From NCBI RefSeq assembly GCF_052857255.1, contig NC_135506.1:81129618-81193617 (forward strand): DNA of 64,000 bases, read 5' to 3'. This stretch comes from Amblyomma americanum (taxonomy: Eukaryota; Arthropoda; Arachnida; Ixodida; Ixodidae). Below the pieces are notes generated by a model. That model was not told the DNA's origin and searched no databases. It worked only from the letters and a program-made list of their open reading frames with translations. Below, piece by piece: positions 21,996 to 31,511 of this stretch (position 1 is the stretch's first letter; every line of letters begins with the position of its first letter). The translations under genes were made by a program, and so were the position numbers.

Positions 21996-24869
21996 CTAGG
22001 ATGAGCACAGCTTGGCCTGTTTCTTTTTTTCTTGACACTGCTTTGTCATGACTGCATTGGTGTGCTTACAATGCTGCCTCATACGCATGCTGACGTAATA
22101 GTGGAGGAGCTGTGCGAGTACTTCTTCCTTGTGATCAGCACATGGGAATGTCATCGTGTATGTATCTATCACTGCGTCTATGGTGTCCCAGTACACCGTG
22201 TGGCAGTCTGCATAGTCAACAAAAAACCGCTCCGTATGCTTAAGAAGGTCAAATATGTTGACGTTAGGGTGGGTAAGACCCCCTCTGGTCTTCACATTTG
22301 TTAGAGCTGCTTCAGCAAAAGAATTATTTTTTACGCTGAAGGCTGACAAGCAAGCAGCGCAGCTGGTAACTCTTCGCATCTTTCTGCACAAAAAACCGGT
22401 GACATAATAAAGTATGCAGTCTGTAATTTGCCCTCCGTCTGATTTGTGTTTCCGAACGATATCTTCACATTCCCAGTCTTCTACTGAAACTAGATCGTCT
22501 AGCTTTTCTTTAATTTGATTGATGAATCCAGGGCATGATGCCACTTTGTCGTCTGTTCTAATGAGGGCCCTGAAATATGACGCATCCAGCAATGGTTCCT
22601 CACCCTCGACGACTTTGCAATTGCCATACTTCGGAGGTTTAAGGATACTGTAGATCGACAGCGTCTGGTAAAGCTGCATAAAGGTGGGCATCGAAGGGTG
22701 ATCATTCTGGCTTCCTGCCGACCGTATTTTGCCAAAGAACCGCTCGATAGGATCTTGGTTCATTTTGTTGGTTAGGACATATTTGAAGTTGTGGCAATCA
22801 AGCAGCACCTCACAAAGATCCAAAGTGGACTTCAATGTGACTCGAAGTCCCTCGCAAGTGCTCTTTGTCAAGAACATGTCTTTTATAATGTTGCCACTTT
22901 CCAGTTCTCTTTCCCAGCTGTCCAGCCAGTCAATTCCATGCTTGAGAATTGCGAGGTCTCGGCTGTTCCCTGTGATCCCTTCTGCTGGAAATCGCCTGTT
23001 CAGTGCATCAAACAAATTGTTTAAAAACAACGTGAATTCTTGAGTTTTCTCGCTGCCTATGAGTTTGCGGATACCTTGTTCCCGATAAAACTGAATACCC
23101 GCCGCCATGGAGCGGCTAAAGACTTGGGTGGCTAACTTCACACGCATCTTCTCACAGTTACTCGGGTATATGTGAGAGTGCGTTATTTTCGGGCAGACTT
23201 TTAGGCCCCCCGCGTTGGCAACGTCTTCCTTGCAGACTTCAGCATAGTACTCCCACTTGATCCACTGTCCTTCGTTTTTCAAGTATCGCTGCTGCTTAAG
23301 TCTATTTCTCACACACTTAAACAAGTGTGGAGTGTCAGAAAACGCAAAACCTTTTCTTTCAGGGTCAACTGGGTGCGTGAACGAGTTGCAGCTCTCCTTG
23401 AGGCTTCCATTAACACCTAGAATGTTCCACATGCTCCTGTTTGTTGACGCGCCATCACAGACAAACCCATGAATCTTTGCACCGGCTTCTTCGAGCATCA
23501 CAATAGCTTGGAGAAGCAACTGAGCGAGAATGGAGCCTTTGGTTGCATTTTTTGCTGCGAACACCCCTATAGGTTGAGCGTAGCTATCGCCAAAAGGACA
23601 GAACATGAAAACGAGGGCGTGATCAGCGAGCTCATCAGCGTTTCCAGCGTCTGTTGCCAGCCCTACATATGTCATCGTGCGAGAATTGACACGTTTACTT
23701 TTTCTAACCTGCATTTCATCGAACATGATAATCCCATGTCGCTTGAAGTCGTCCATTTTTTCTATTTTCCTTTTCAGAGCAGAAAAGAACTTGCTGTCAA
23801 ATCCCGACTTAAATCCCACCATAGAGACATACCGGCGTATTGTTCGGACTGACGGCAATGCGAGCACTTCGTTTTCCATCACGAACCTGTAGGCTGCTGG
23901 TGACCTGATATGAAGGAGCAAGCAAAGCAGGATCCAGCTGTCCGAGTATCGTCGTCCCTTCTTAGAACCAGTCTTGCCAGCAGCCACACATTCCTTTAAC
24001 GCAAGCTGCTGTGCCTCAGTAAGGTTCGCATCACGAGAAATGCGGTCAAGTGTTTCATCACTTAATTGTTTAAGCTTGGCTTTGCATTTGCTCAGTTCCG
24101 CCTCAAGCTTTTTTTTTCCTTTTAGAAGTCGCACTTTGGACCTGTAGCAGGAAATTCTTGCCTTCCGCAAAAGGTCAATGCGGGCTTTTTTGGAAGGGCT
24201 TCTTAAAAGACGAATGTGCTTCATTTCTCCTCTCTTCTTCATACGGGAGTAATGTATCCGGAGTGTGTCTTTCAATCTTTCGCTACGGTCGCAACTTGCT
24301 TGTTCAGAAAATAACATGCAGTTTCTGTGCCGCCACACGCCACATGCGTCGATATATGCACACTCGGGTTGGATGTTGTGGTACATCTCGCCACCGGGGC
24401 CACCAGCGCATACGTGCAGGTTGTGAAACTTGTGAATCACACTCTCCAAGTCGCTTAGGCCGCATGGAACAACATCGCCGCTTATGGCGTTGACAGTTAT
24501 AGGGTGACCATAAATGAAGGCACGCAGTGACAGCATTCCGCTGGATGAAACTGTACCATCTAATGACTTCCTCAGGAAAGGTGCCTGGTCGCGTTTCTTC
24601 GCCAAAGCCACTTCCGTGAAGATTACAGCCTCCACACCAAAGCTATCAACAACTTGTGTTGCCCACGAGGTTCCTGGAAGTTGAATGCTGGATACATAAC
24701 TCGAGAGACATGAAAATGTGAGCGGTTCCTTTTCATCTCGGCCGCTGACAGACACTCCCTCGTGACTTTCCTCGACTAATCCGAGGCTGCTGCATGCTGC
24801 CAATGGTGCTTCAGTCTGGACGTGACACAATCCATCTGGACCACCCTGATGTGGACTCGTGCGGTTGTC
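21996..24869 (-). CDS. P-element transposase, exon 2 (THAP9-like catalytic part)
   Basis: One unbroken frame of about 957 codons from a good splice acceptor (TTTTTCGTCAG ending at 24870) to TAA-type termination at 21996. It has a coiled-coil-like basic region (about residues 200-260 of the 944 counted from 24830), then an HTH-like stretch around LPSVRTIRRYV. The RNase H-fold catalytic core carries IIMFDEM (Asp about 371), GFVCDGAST (Asp about 459), a TPHLFKCVRN motif and DPIERFFGK (Glu about 696). Family knowledge: these acidic residues hold the metal ions for DNA cleavage and joining, and the P-element insertion domain binds GTP. The C-terminal region is Cys/His-rich. THAP9 and P transposase are the nearest named relatives. 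The exon itself is intact; whether it is expressed alone is unknown. Confidence 0.92.
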   Translation of the reverse strand, partial: DNRTSPHQGGPDGLCHVQTEAPLAACSSLGLVEESHEGVSVSGRDEKEPLTFSCLSSYVSSIQLPGTSWATQVVDSFGVEAVIFTEVALAKKRDQAPFLRKSLDGTVSSSGMLSLRAFIYGHPITVNAISGDVVPCGLSDLESVIHKFHNLHVCAGGPGGEMYHNIQPECAYIDACGVWRHRNCMLFSEQASCDRSERLKDTLRIHYSRMKKRGEMKHIRLLRSPSKKARIDLLRKARISCYRSKVRLLKGKKKLEAELSKCKAKLKQLSDETLDRISRDANLTEAQQLALKECVAAGKTGSKKGRRYSDSWILLCLLLHIRSPAAYRFVMENEVLALPSVRTIRRYVSMVGFKSGFDSKFFSALKRKIEKMDDFKRHGIIMFDEMQVRKSKRVNSRTMTYVGLATDAGNADELADHALVFMFCPFGDSYAQPIGVFAAKNATKGSILAQLLLQAIVMLEEAGAKIHGFVCDGASTNRSMWNILGVNGSLKESCNSFTHPVDPERKGFAFSDTPHLFKCVRNRLKQQRYLKNEGQWIKWEYYAEVCKEDVANAGGLKVCPKITHSHIYPSNCEKMRVKLATQVFSRSMAAGIQFYREQGIRKLIGSEKTQEFTLFLNNLFDALNRRFPAEGITGNSRDLAILKHGIDWLDSWERELESGNIIKDMFLTKSTCEGLRVTLKSTLDLCEVLLDCHNFKYVLTNKMNQDPIERFFGKIRSAGSQNDHPSMPTFMQLYQTLSIYSILKPPKYGNCKVVEGEEPLLDASYFRALIRTDDKVASCPGFINQIKEKLDDLVSVEDWECEDIVRKHKSDGGQITDCILYYVTGFLCRKMRRVTSCAACLSAFSVKNNSFAEAALTNVKTRGGLTHPNVNIFDLLKHTERFFVDYADCHTVYWDTIDAVIDTYTMTFPCADHKEEVLAQLLHYYVSMRMRQHCKHTNAVMTKQCQEKKKQAKLCSS

Positions 24870-25227
24870 CTGACGAAAAATGAGAGAAATTATATCAGTG
24901 GAAATGGATTTAAGGTATTGTTATAAAACATATGCTACTATCAAAAGCAGCCAAACCCAAAAAGCTACAGGCAAAAGTTTCGCGGACTGCTTCAAAAGCT
25001 AAGGGCTTAATCATGCTGTATGTTAACAACAGCTAAATTATTTAATGTCCTGGGCTGGGCAGTTACTATTAACCTGTATTGCAAGCAACTGTATCTCGTT
25101 ATCCAGGGGCACCTATAGGTATCTATGGCATGCCGGGAGGACCGATACGGTTAGCAGAAAGTTATGTACAGGGAACACTAAGCACCTAGAATATTAAGTA
25201 CCCGGAGCAGTGCAGAAGAGAACAAAC
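24870..25227 (-). other. Predicted intron of P-element transposase gene
   Basis: Donor AAG/GTTTGT at 25228-25222 and acceptor TTCGTCAG/GAC at 24877-24867 join the linker exon to the catalytic exon in phase 0, 358 bp long. The inference rests on the frame fit and on both sites having GT/AG ends with a T-rich acceptor tract. Drosophila P uses regulated splicing of an intron for germline control; nothing here shows regulation. Confidence 0.7.
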
Positions 25228-25809
25228 CTTAACGTCATGAACGCCAAGGAAGACGGAGGTGGCACTTGAGGAGGTGCCTCCAAGTTCCATGGTGGGAGAA
25301 GGGCACGTTCCTTGATCACTCCACTCACATGTCTGCAGTTTCTTCTGAGGGCTTGATGATGGATCGGTGCCTTTTTGTTTTTCACAGACCGTCCCAACGG
25401 GCAGTGCGACAGCGGCGGGAGCGGGCCGCTTGCTTGACTGATCGCCACACGTGGCCGTAGACTGTCGTTTTCTAGGAGGCTTTCTTGACCTTGTCGGTTT
25501 TGTCAGATATTTCGGACACCCGGGAAAAATACTGGGCACAGCATTCGCCTACAGCACCGGGATCTTCTTCGGTACATTTAAAAGTACCTTGCCATTGAAC
25601 TCGGCATAGTACGATTTTGATATCATATGCTCGGGAAAGTGCTTCGCGCAGACGTGGTCGCTCGGTTGCAATATCCTATCTGCTCTGGGAATTGCCCGGC
25701 GCCAAAGTTCTAAGCGAGCAGGCTCCGACGGAGCTTTAAAAAGTGAAACTTGATCCGGACAACTGCGGTAGCCCGAACTGCAGTTGGGTACGAAGCACTT
25801 CTTACCCAT
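25228..25809 (-). pseudogene. P-element transposase exon 1: THAP domain and linker, with in-frame TAG
   Basis: From ATG 25809-25807 the frame encodes a C2CH THAP zinc finger: Cys5, Cys10, the FKAP motif at 24-27, Trp36, Cys54, His57. THAP domains bind the transposon ends. Codon 87 (25551-25549) is TAG, yet the same frame continues with AVPSIF, the hallmark box at the end of THAP domains, then a basic Ser/Pro-rich linker to the splice donor at 25228. The stop lies inside the domain and downstream coding is preserved, so it reads as a nonsense mutation in an otherwise good gene. Alternatives are an assembly error or a programmed short form; both need data. Confidence 0.85.
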
Positions 25810-26280
25810 AATTGCGTCTAGCAGACTTCTGGACCCGGCTGAACTTGACAGGTGTGTCACAGCAACAAACAACAGATCACAGACACAATGCACATAGGCC
25901 GCGACGACCGTCCATGGCGTCGGCCCGCGCCACCACGTGCGTTTCCACAACTGTCAATCCGGCTTGTGCCAAACCGCGACACAAAAAGCTAGTTCTAGCA
26001 AAATTTGCTCGTCCACGATGGAAGCTGACGACGTGGAAGCTGAGATCGTGGTGTTCACAGCTTGTGATGCACTCCCTCAGCCCAAAACATCGACCAACGC
26101 AGCCTAAAAGGGCACCTAAAGCAGCGCACGCCGGAGAAGGGAATATACGGCTCTGGGAACGCCGCTTGCCGCACCGAAAGCGAAGGGCCTCTGCTCCGCA
26201 GCGCCCCCGCGCCGCTGCGGTCGGCGCATGTACTAGAGGGCGAACACAATCTGTGCGCGCTCTCCGCCGCGGCGGGCGGC

Positions 26281-26314
26281 CAGTGTCAACACCTGAATAT
26301 ATTCTTACACCGTG
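26281..26314 (-). repeat. Right terminal inverted repeat of P element
   Basis: Reverse complement of 21233-21266 with two mismatches; ends in CACCGTG next to TTCCGGAC. The gene's 5' end lies on this side, so any promoter should be between 26280 and 25810. Confidence 0.93.
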
Positions 26315-26322
26315 TTCCGGAC
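26315..26322. repeat. 8-bp target site duplication, right
   Basis: TTCCGGAC, an exact copy of 21225-21232. Confidence 0.95.
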
Positions 26323-26349
26323 GCAGGCCGCGTTGGCCAAGGAGACTCA

Positions 26350-26496
26350 TTGTTCCGTAAAGCATACGCGCTTCAGCCGCTCTATCGCTGCTCCACCTGC
26401 GGCCCTGCCTGGTTACCTGTGCGCCCTCCTCGCCCAAGGCCTAAGGGAGAGAGCCATGGTGTGGACGCTGCCGACCTGAATGCCCACAATCCAATG
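26350..26496 (+). other. Possible 5' exon beside the P element insertion
   Basis: A GC-rich stretch of open frame ends at CCAATG/GTGAGT (26496/26497), a strong donor consensus. Spliced to the acceptor at 26937 the frame stays open, and an ATG falls exactly at the junction. The P element sits just upstream, as expected if it targeted a promoter or 5' UTR. No family is recognised; this is inference from splice signals only. Confidence 0.25.
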
Positions 26497-26937
26497 GTGA
26501 GTGATAAGAGGATGAGATTGCGCCGATCTTTTCATAAGTGCCGCTTATTTACGGAATGTCTGCACATTAAGCTGTCAAAGTCTAATGGAGCTTAAAGCTT
26601 GTTAGGCCAGACAACTTGCCGCTGATAAAGTCTGGCTCCATCGAAGAGGTCCCTCTAGTGACAAGATACAGGTAAAAAGGGAAATACCACCGCTGAAAAA
26701 AATAGTTGTGTGCTTCTGATTCCTTCAGCCCCCGACATTCTAGCGCGGGGTGCTCTCTGATCATTTATCAATACTGGTGAGGGGCCCGATATCTCTGTTA
26801 CTTTTGAAGCACGCTGCCCACAAGTAATGTTCTCCGCAGTGGTGGCCATTGGTTCTCTATGATTGTTTTCGTGTTGGCTGGAGTGGCTTGTCGGGTTATC
26901 TGAATGTGGTAATGTATTACACCTTTTTTCTTTGCAG

Positions 26938-27005
26938 AAGACGACAGCGACGGCACCTGACTGCGTGCCACGTACACCAGCGCCCTCTCGAGGGCCCTCG
27001 TACGG
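26938..27005 (+). other. Possible short exon with strong splice sites
   Basis: Acceptor CACCTTTTTTCTTTGCAG (ending 26937) and donor GG/GTAGGT (27005/27006) frame a 68-bp open segment rich in Thr, Ala and Pro codons. Together with 26350-26496 it could be the 5' end of an unknown host gene. No homology claim is made. Confidence 0.25.
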
Positions 27006-29770
27006 GTAGGTGGCTTCGCTGCTCATGTTAGAAGCCGACAGGGTGCTGGGAAGGGTTCCACCTCCATATTCATTGGCCACTGAGACCTCTGCCTTGGTGC
27101 GGCGCCGCATCTTAGGCAACCTGGATTCGGCATGCCTGAACTCCATGCTTCTGGCTTGAGTGAGTGTGCTTCAACGCTAAGCTAGTAGTAAGCTTGAGAC
27201 GACTTCGTTTTGTCGGAGCGTGACGAGAGGTCAGTCATGAACTTCGCTGCCTATAGGGGTGGAGGAGCAATGAACAAAAGGTGTAAAGGCCATGACAGAG
27301 TATTTTGTAGCGTTTAAAGTCATTTTCATTTTATTGGTGCTCTGCGGTTGGTAGCTGCCTACGGTTATGGAGGCCCTGAGGATGGCGTCACACAGGAGTT
27401 GACAGGCGCTCAAGACACTTGCATAGAATGCCTCATGCCTATGATGCACTGGCCTACCGCCACCGCTGACGAAGGACAGCGCACGGAGACGTGTTTGTGA
27501 CTCCTGACGAGGCTTATTCGCTCTAACGCCATCTGTGGAGAGAAATCGGAGGTCCTGTGCGACGAATGGGCGGAGCGCAGTCGCTGTGACACAGCCGGTC
27601 TGAATGCGGCTGCCGTGAAGCCGATAGCGGCGGTGACGAGGCAAACCTTAATCATGACTGATCATTGCCCAAATTCCTTGCCTTTTTACACAAGGCAGAG
27701 TGAAACATCATTTTCTATATAGCATTTCGCCACCATAAAAGCCAGTCACCAGGCTAGGAGAAGCTCGTATCCATTCTATCAAGGCTGGGTTCAACGCAGC
27801 GGTTCATTTACGTTCTATTTGTGCTCTGCCGTTGGTCCCTTGTTACGGAAGTCTTGTGGATGTCACGCTAGAGCTGCCACTAGACCACCATTATCATATT
27901 TGTTCATCACTAAAATGCGATAACATTTACAGGGCATTCGTTTTCATCGGCATACTATATTCGAGTTTGGAGTGTGAAGATCTGCTCTGCAGGATCACGG
28001 TGCGCGTGCAGCACAATCCGCTAGTCTGCTAACAACCCGCTGAGGACTAGGGCCGCAAGCATGGCCCATGGTCTGTAACCGCCCACATCGGTCCACGCCG
28101 ATTGGTTGGACATGAACCAGATGTGGCTCGCATTGTCTGTTCCATCCGCTTTCGTCACATGCTTGCACTTAACTACTGTGATTTTCATTGACGCTTTTTA
28201 GACTATATGAACCATCGGCAGGCTAAATTATCTGTGCAGCCATCAAAAATCAGCTGTGAGTAAATCGTGAGATAGCAGCGTGATGTCCTCAATGAGTGTC
28301 GAGACGGCTTGCCCTGCTGACATGAAGAAAGAAATAGGAGAGGCGCAGCAGGTGTGTATCATTCTATAGGCGGACGCCTCAACATGCTCGGAATTAAGAA
28401 GCGAAAGAGTCGCCGTAGTAGAGGACTCTGGTGTGGCGCTCGGATTTGCCTTTGGCTTTAGCTTTGGCGCTGGCAGCAATTCCCCGCCCTGCCGCAGCTC
28501 CGATATCCGTGGTCGTGGTGCCCATGTTGATGCCGGACGCTTTCTTCCGCATATCACAGGCACGCGCATGCGCCGTGGCATGCGTCGTGGTCGTCAGCTT
28601 CGTATCTCTGCACTGGTGCATCGCCTGCGTATGCTGCGCCAAAGGTTGCCATGCATTTCGTTTCGCGGTGGTGTCGACAGGTGGCACGCGGTCGCCATGC
28701 GCGTTCTAGTAACATGGAGGTCAGAATAGAACAACTGGATAAATTCGGACTATCTTAACGCACGTTTCCGGGTTCGATATGTTCCATCAGCGTATTATGG
28801 AAGTGCGGCAAGGAAGCTGTGTAAACTGTTGATGAATGAACAACATTTAGAAAGTCTGTATCTCTTATTTCTGCAGGCAGTCAAGACCCTGAGCGCAGCT
28901 GGCTCACAAGCCGACTGAACCGCTTCCCGGAGCCGAGCCTCTCGCTCAAAGCCGCAGCCCGGCGTCTGCAGGATTGAGCCAATCTTTCTGCCACCGACAG
29001 CCACCTTTATTGCCCACAGCGACGCTTCTCTTGTTCTTCATGGTGCCAGCAATCGGCCAGGTGCCAGGAGCACCTTGCACTGCTGCTGTTTTTCATGCCG
29101 GCGGCGTCCCCCATCTTGCCAACGCTACACATCGACACCAGCCCCCAGAGCAACAAATTCAGTGAACGCAACACAGCCAGCACAGCCAGAACAAAAACGT
29201 GGGCGTGGGCCGAGAACACAGTAAGAATTATGCGCAATTTAAATAGGGAACATGACAACGCTGACACTGTCAATGCAAGCATGCTCACGAACATAAGAAC
29301 CGTTAATGGTATACATCCGCATCCACAAAATGAAAATCAGCAACGAACACGAACAGATTGATCAACACAATAGACCGCAAGGTTCTACGCGCTGCTGCAA
29401 TGCATTCAATTATAGTATTAATACATACAAACCCTACCTAAAAATTTTACCGACACAAGAATACTGCAGCACTAACCGCAGCCGGTGCTCGGGCAACCTG
29501 TAAAGTTTTAAAAACATGACACCCAGTAATACCTACAGCCAATGTTTTACAGGAACTGAGACAACACAAAACATTACGAAATCCACAATATACTTGGCGG
29601 GACACCGATGGCACCAGCTGCAGTTACTACGACGAGCACGATCGCCAACACGGCTACCGATGACATGCTGTGGAGATACTTGCCACCTGTGGCACGCCAG
29701 CATCACAGAGCTCTATCAGCACTCTCCAACCAGAACGTTTTGCACAGCGTACAATCACCGCTGTGGCTGT
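27006..29770. other. Unassigned DNA with weak internal repeats
   Basis: GGTGCTCTGCGGTTGGTAGC at 27339-27358 partly recurs as TGTGCTCTGCCGTTGGTCCC at about 27819-27838. Near 29030 and 29086, CTTGTTCTTCATGG and TGCTGTTTTTCATGCCGG resemble the dispersed TTCATGCCGG core. Overlapping frames at 28394-28729 (both strands) are GC-rich with no recognised motif. No gene is supported. Confidence 0.35.
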
Positions 29771-29771
29771 G

Positions 29772-30345
29772 ACAAGGGGAACTCAAGAAGGCAGCGCCTG
29801 GAGATTTCCAAACTAACATCGACAGGATCCTGCTTTCCTACTGAACAACGCCGCACTGGGTCCCCTCCCGCTGAGCTCCTCATGGGCGTGCAGCTGCAAA
29901 CGCTTATTGAACGAATGCACCTGGGCCTAAGCAAAAGATGCGCTTCGACAGAAACGCACGCAAAAGCTGTTTGCTTTCGTCCGGCGAGCCCGTCTTTGTT
30001 CGAAACTTCCGACAAGGCCCAGCTTGGATTGCCGGAACGGTTCGCCATCCCGCAAGTTCTTCGTTGCTTGAAATAAAACTCGAAGACGGAACACTGTGGA
30101 ACAGGTACGCGGACCACGGGCGACCGCGAAGGACGCCCGGCGTTCTTTTAGACGAAGAGCAGCCTCTTCCTGCACTAGTAGCGGCAACGGACACGAAACA
30201 GCCGTCCCCACCTCGATGCTCATTAAGCACCGAGCCGTCTACAACAGCCTCGGCCCGGCAACAGCATTCAAGTGCGGCCCGTTTGCACCCCCAGCTTCGT
30301 CGGTCTACCCGGGTCCGGAAGCCTGTTATCTACTTCGGACTATAG
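29772..30345 (+). pseudogene. Ty3/gypsy Pol C-terminal remnant (end of integrase region)
   Basis: Across two alternating frames one reads KKAAPGDFQT, then PAELLMGVQLQTL, then PVFVRNFRQGPAWIAGTV and finally the tail RRSTRVRKPVIYF. This order (PAELLMGR-like box, the short barrel after the integrase core, RSTRxRKPP-like end) is typical of gypsy polyproteins. At least two frameshifts and in-frame stops separate the blocks. Integrase would join element cDNA to the genome; this remnant is inactive. Confidence 0.75.
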
Positions 30346-30400
30346 AGGCGTAAACAAGGCACCGCTCATCTCCAGTGCCGTGCAGCAGGGCTTCACAACA

Positions 30401-30620
30401 GAGGGAGGGGTGTGACGATTCCCCAGCAGCAGCAGAGGCGAAGAATACCGCAGGGGCCTTCTCAGCGGCATCCAGTTGCACGGGAAAAAAGAGAAAGGGA
30501 AGATAATAAACGCTCCCCCACTTTTCAAAAAGAGGAGGAGCCAGTCTGACTCCTGCAAGCAACGTGTACTTTCTGGGCACCCCTTCCCGCGCCCTCCTTT
30601 AGGGATGTCGGTGACCCGTT
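30401..30620 (+). mobile_element. Gypsy polypurine tract and start of 3' LTR
   Basis: GAGGGAGGGG (30401-30410) is directly followed by TGTGACGATTCC, the usual junction of polypurine tract and an LTR starting TG. It lies 55 bp after the Pol stop. The far LTR edge is not seen clearly; the next recognisable sequence, an RTE fragment, begins by about 30640, so the LTR may be short or cut. Confidence 0.55.
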
Positions 30621-30639
30621 TCGGCATTCGCTTCCATTA

Positions 30640-31170
30640 CTATAACAAGCATTGACATCATTCATGTCTCCCTGACTTACACCCTTCCTTATTGGAATTC
30701 CATTGCTGACTTTATGGAGGACTATGGTAGTTCTGTAGTTGTTATAGACATCTTCCAGTATTTTCACATCAGACTCTTCTACCTCCTGATTACGCATTTC
30801 CTGTAAGACTGCTGAAGATTCCACTGAATCGAATGGTTTCTCGTAATCAAAGAAAGCTACATAAGGGTAGGTTATAATTCTTCGCATTCCTCTATCACCT
30901 CGCTGCTATAGCGTGAATATGGTCTAATGTTGAGTATGTTTTACGAAGCCTGCCTGATCATTTGGCTTATTAAATCTAGCATTTTCCGTGACTCCATTAG
31001 CGATTACCTTCGTAAATTACCTTTCAAGCAACAGGCCGTAAGCTGATCAGTCTGTAATATGTCCTTGACGGCTCCTTTCTTTTGAATTAAAATAACGTTA
31101 GCGTTCTTCTAAGCTTCTGGTACGCTCAAGGTCACAACCAGCTGATTCACGCCTATTGCTGAACTCTACA
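30640..31170 (-). pseudogene. RTE-clade LINE reverse transcriptase fragment, degenerate
   Basis: On the minus strand, from about 31120 down: NANVILIQKKGAVKDI, LQTDQLTACCLKG, DLISQMIRQA, VAFFDYEKPFDSVES and then GIPIRKGVSQGD. These match, with stops and shifts, the fingers and first palm motifs of RTE reverse transcriptases (which carry an FxDYEKAFDSV block). Both ends are missing. No function is expected. Confidence 0.75.
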
Positions 31171-31180
31171 GCCTCTCTCA

Positions 31181-31511
31181 TGGGGGGGTTCTTACTAGGC
31201 CGCTGAGCCGCCTTTGAGGTGTGTGCACACCACACGCGGCCGTTCTCACGGTGGCGCAGCGTAAAAGCGAAATGAACACAACACGGAACAGGAGCCTTCG
31301 CCCCCCCCCCCCCAACCGTTTATTGGGTTCTCCCAAAATTGCTGGCTATTGGTTGCTGGATCTGCAACCCCTTACCGTCTGGCTTGGCCGTGCGGCGGAC
31401 TGGTAAAGAAGGCGACAAAAAAGAGGGAAGATGGGAGGACCTGATGTCCTCTCGATGAAGTCCCTTTCCGGCCACGGCTGGTACCCGCCGCCGAAAAAGG
31501 TGGCCTGATTT
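31181..31511. other. Unassigned DNA with C13 homopolymer
   Basis: Holds a run of 13 C at 31301-31313 and otherwise nothing recognised. Confidence 0.4.

Larger units (their letters stand above)
21233..26314 (-). mobile_element. P-type DNA transposon with TIRs and TSD
   Basis: The 5082-bp unit is bounded by inverted repeats of 34 bp (21233-21266 and 26281-26314; 32 of 34 positions match) beginning CACGGTGTAAGAATA, inside a perfect 8-bp duplication. It encodes, on the minus strand, a THAP DNA-binding domain, a linker and a P-element-type transposase in two exons. This is the complete anatomy of a cut-and-paste P element. The near-identical ends and intact long exon suggest fairly recent insertion. 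An in-frame TAG in exon 1 probably prevents a full-length product from this copy. The region between the left TIR and the gene end holds an old SINE piece. Confidence 0.93.

Noticed and set aside
25812..26437. Frames of 182-186 codons on both strands upstream of the THAP exon
   Set aside because: They overlap each other and the P element terminal repeat; no motif, and the region is better read as the transposon's 5' noncoding part.
28394..28729. Overlapping long frames on both strands near 28.4-28.7 kb
   Set aside because: GC-rich DNA gives open frames by chance; no motif, start context or repeat support on either strand.
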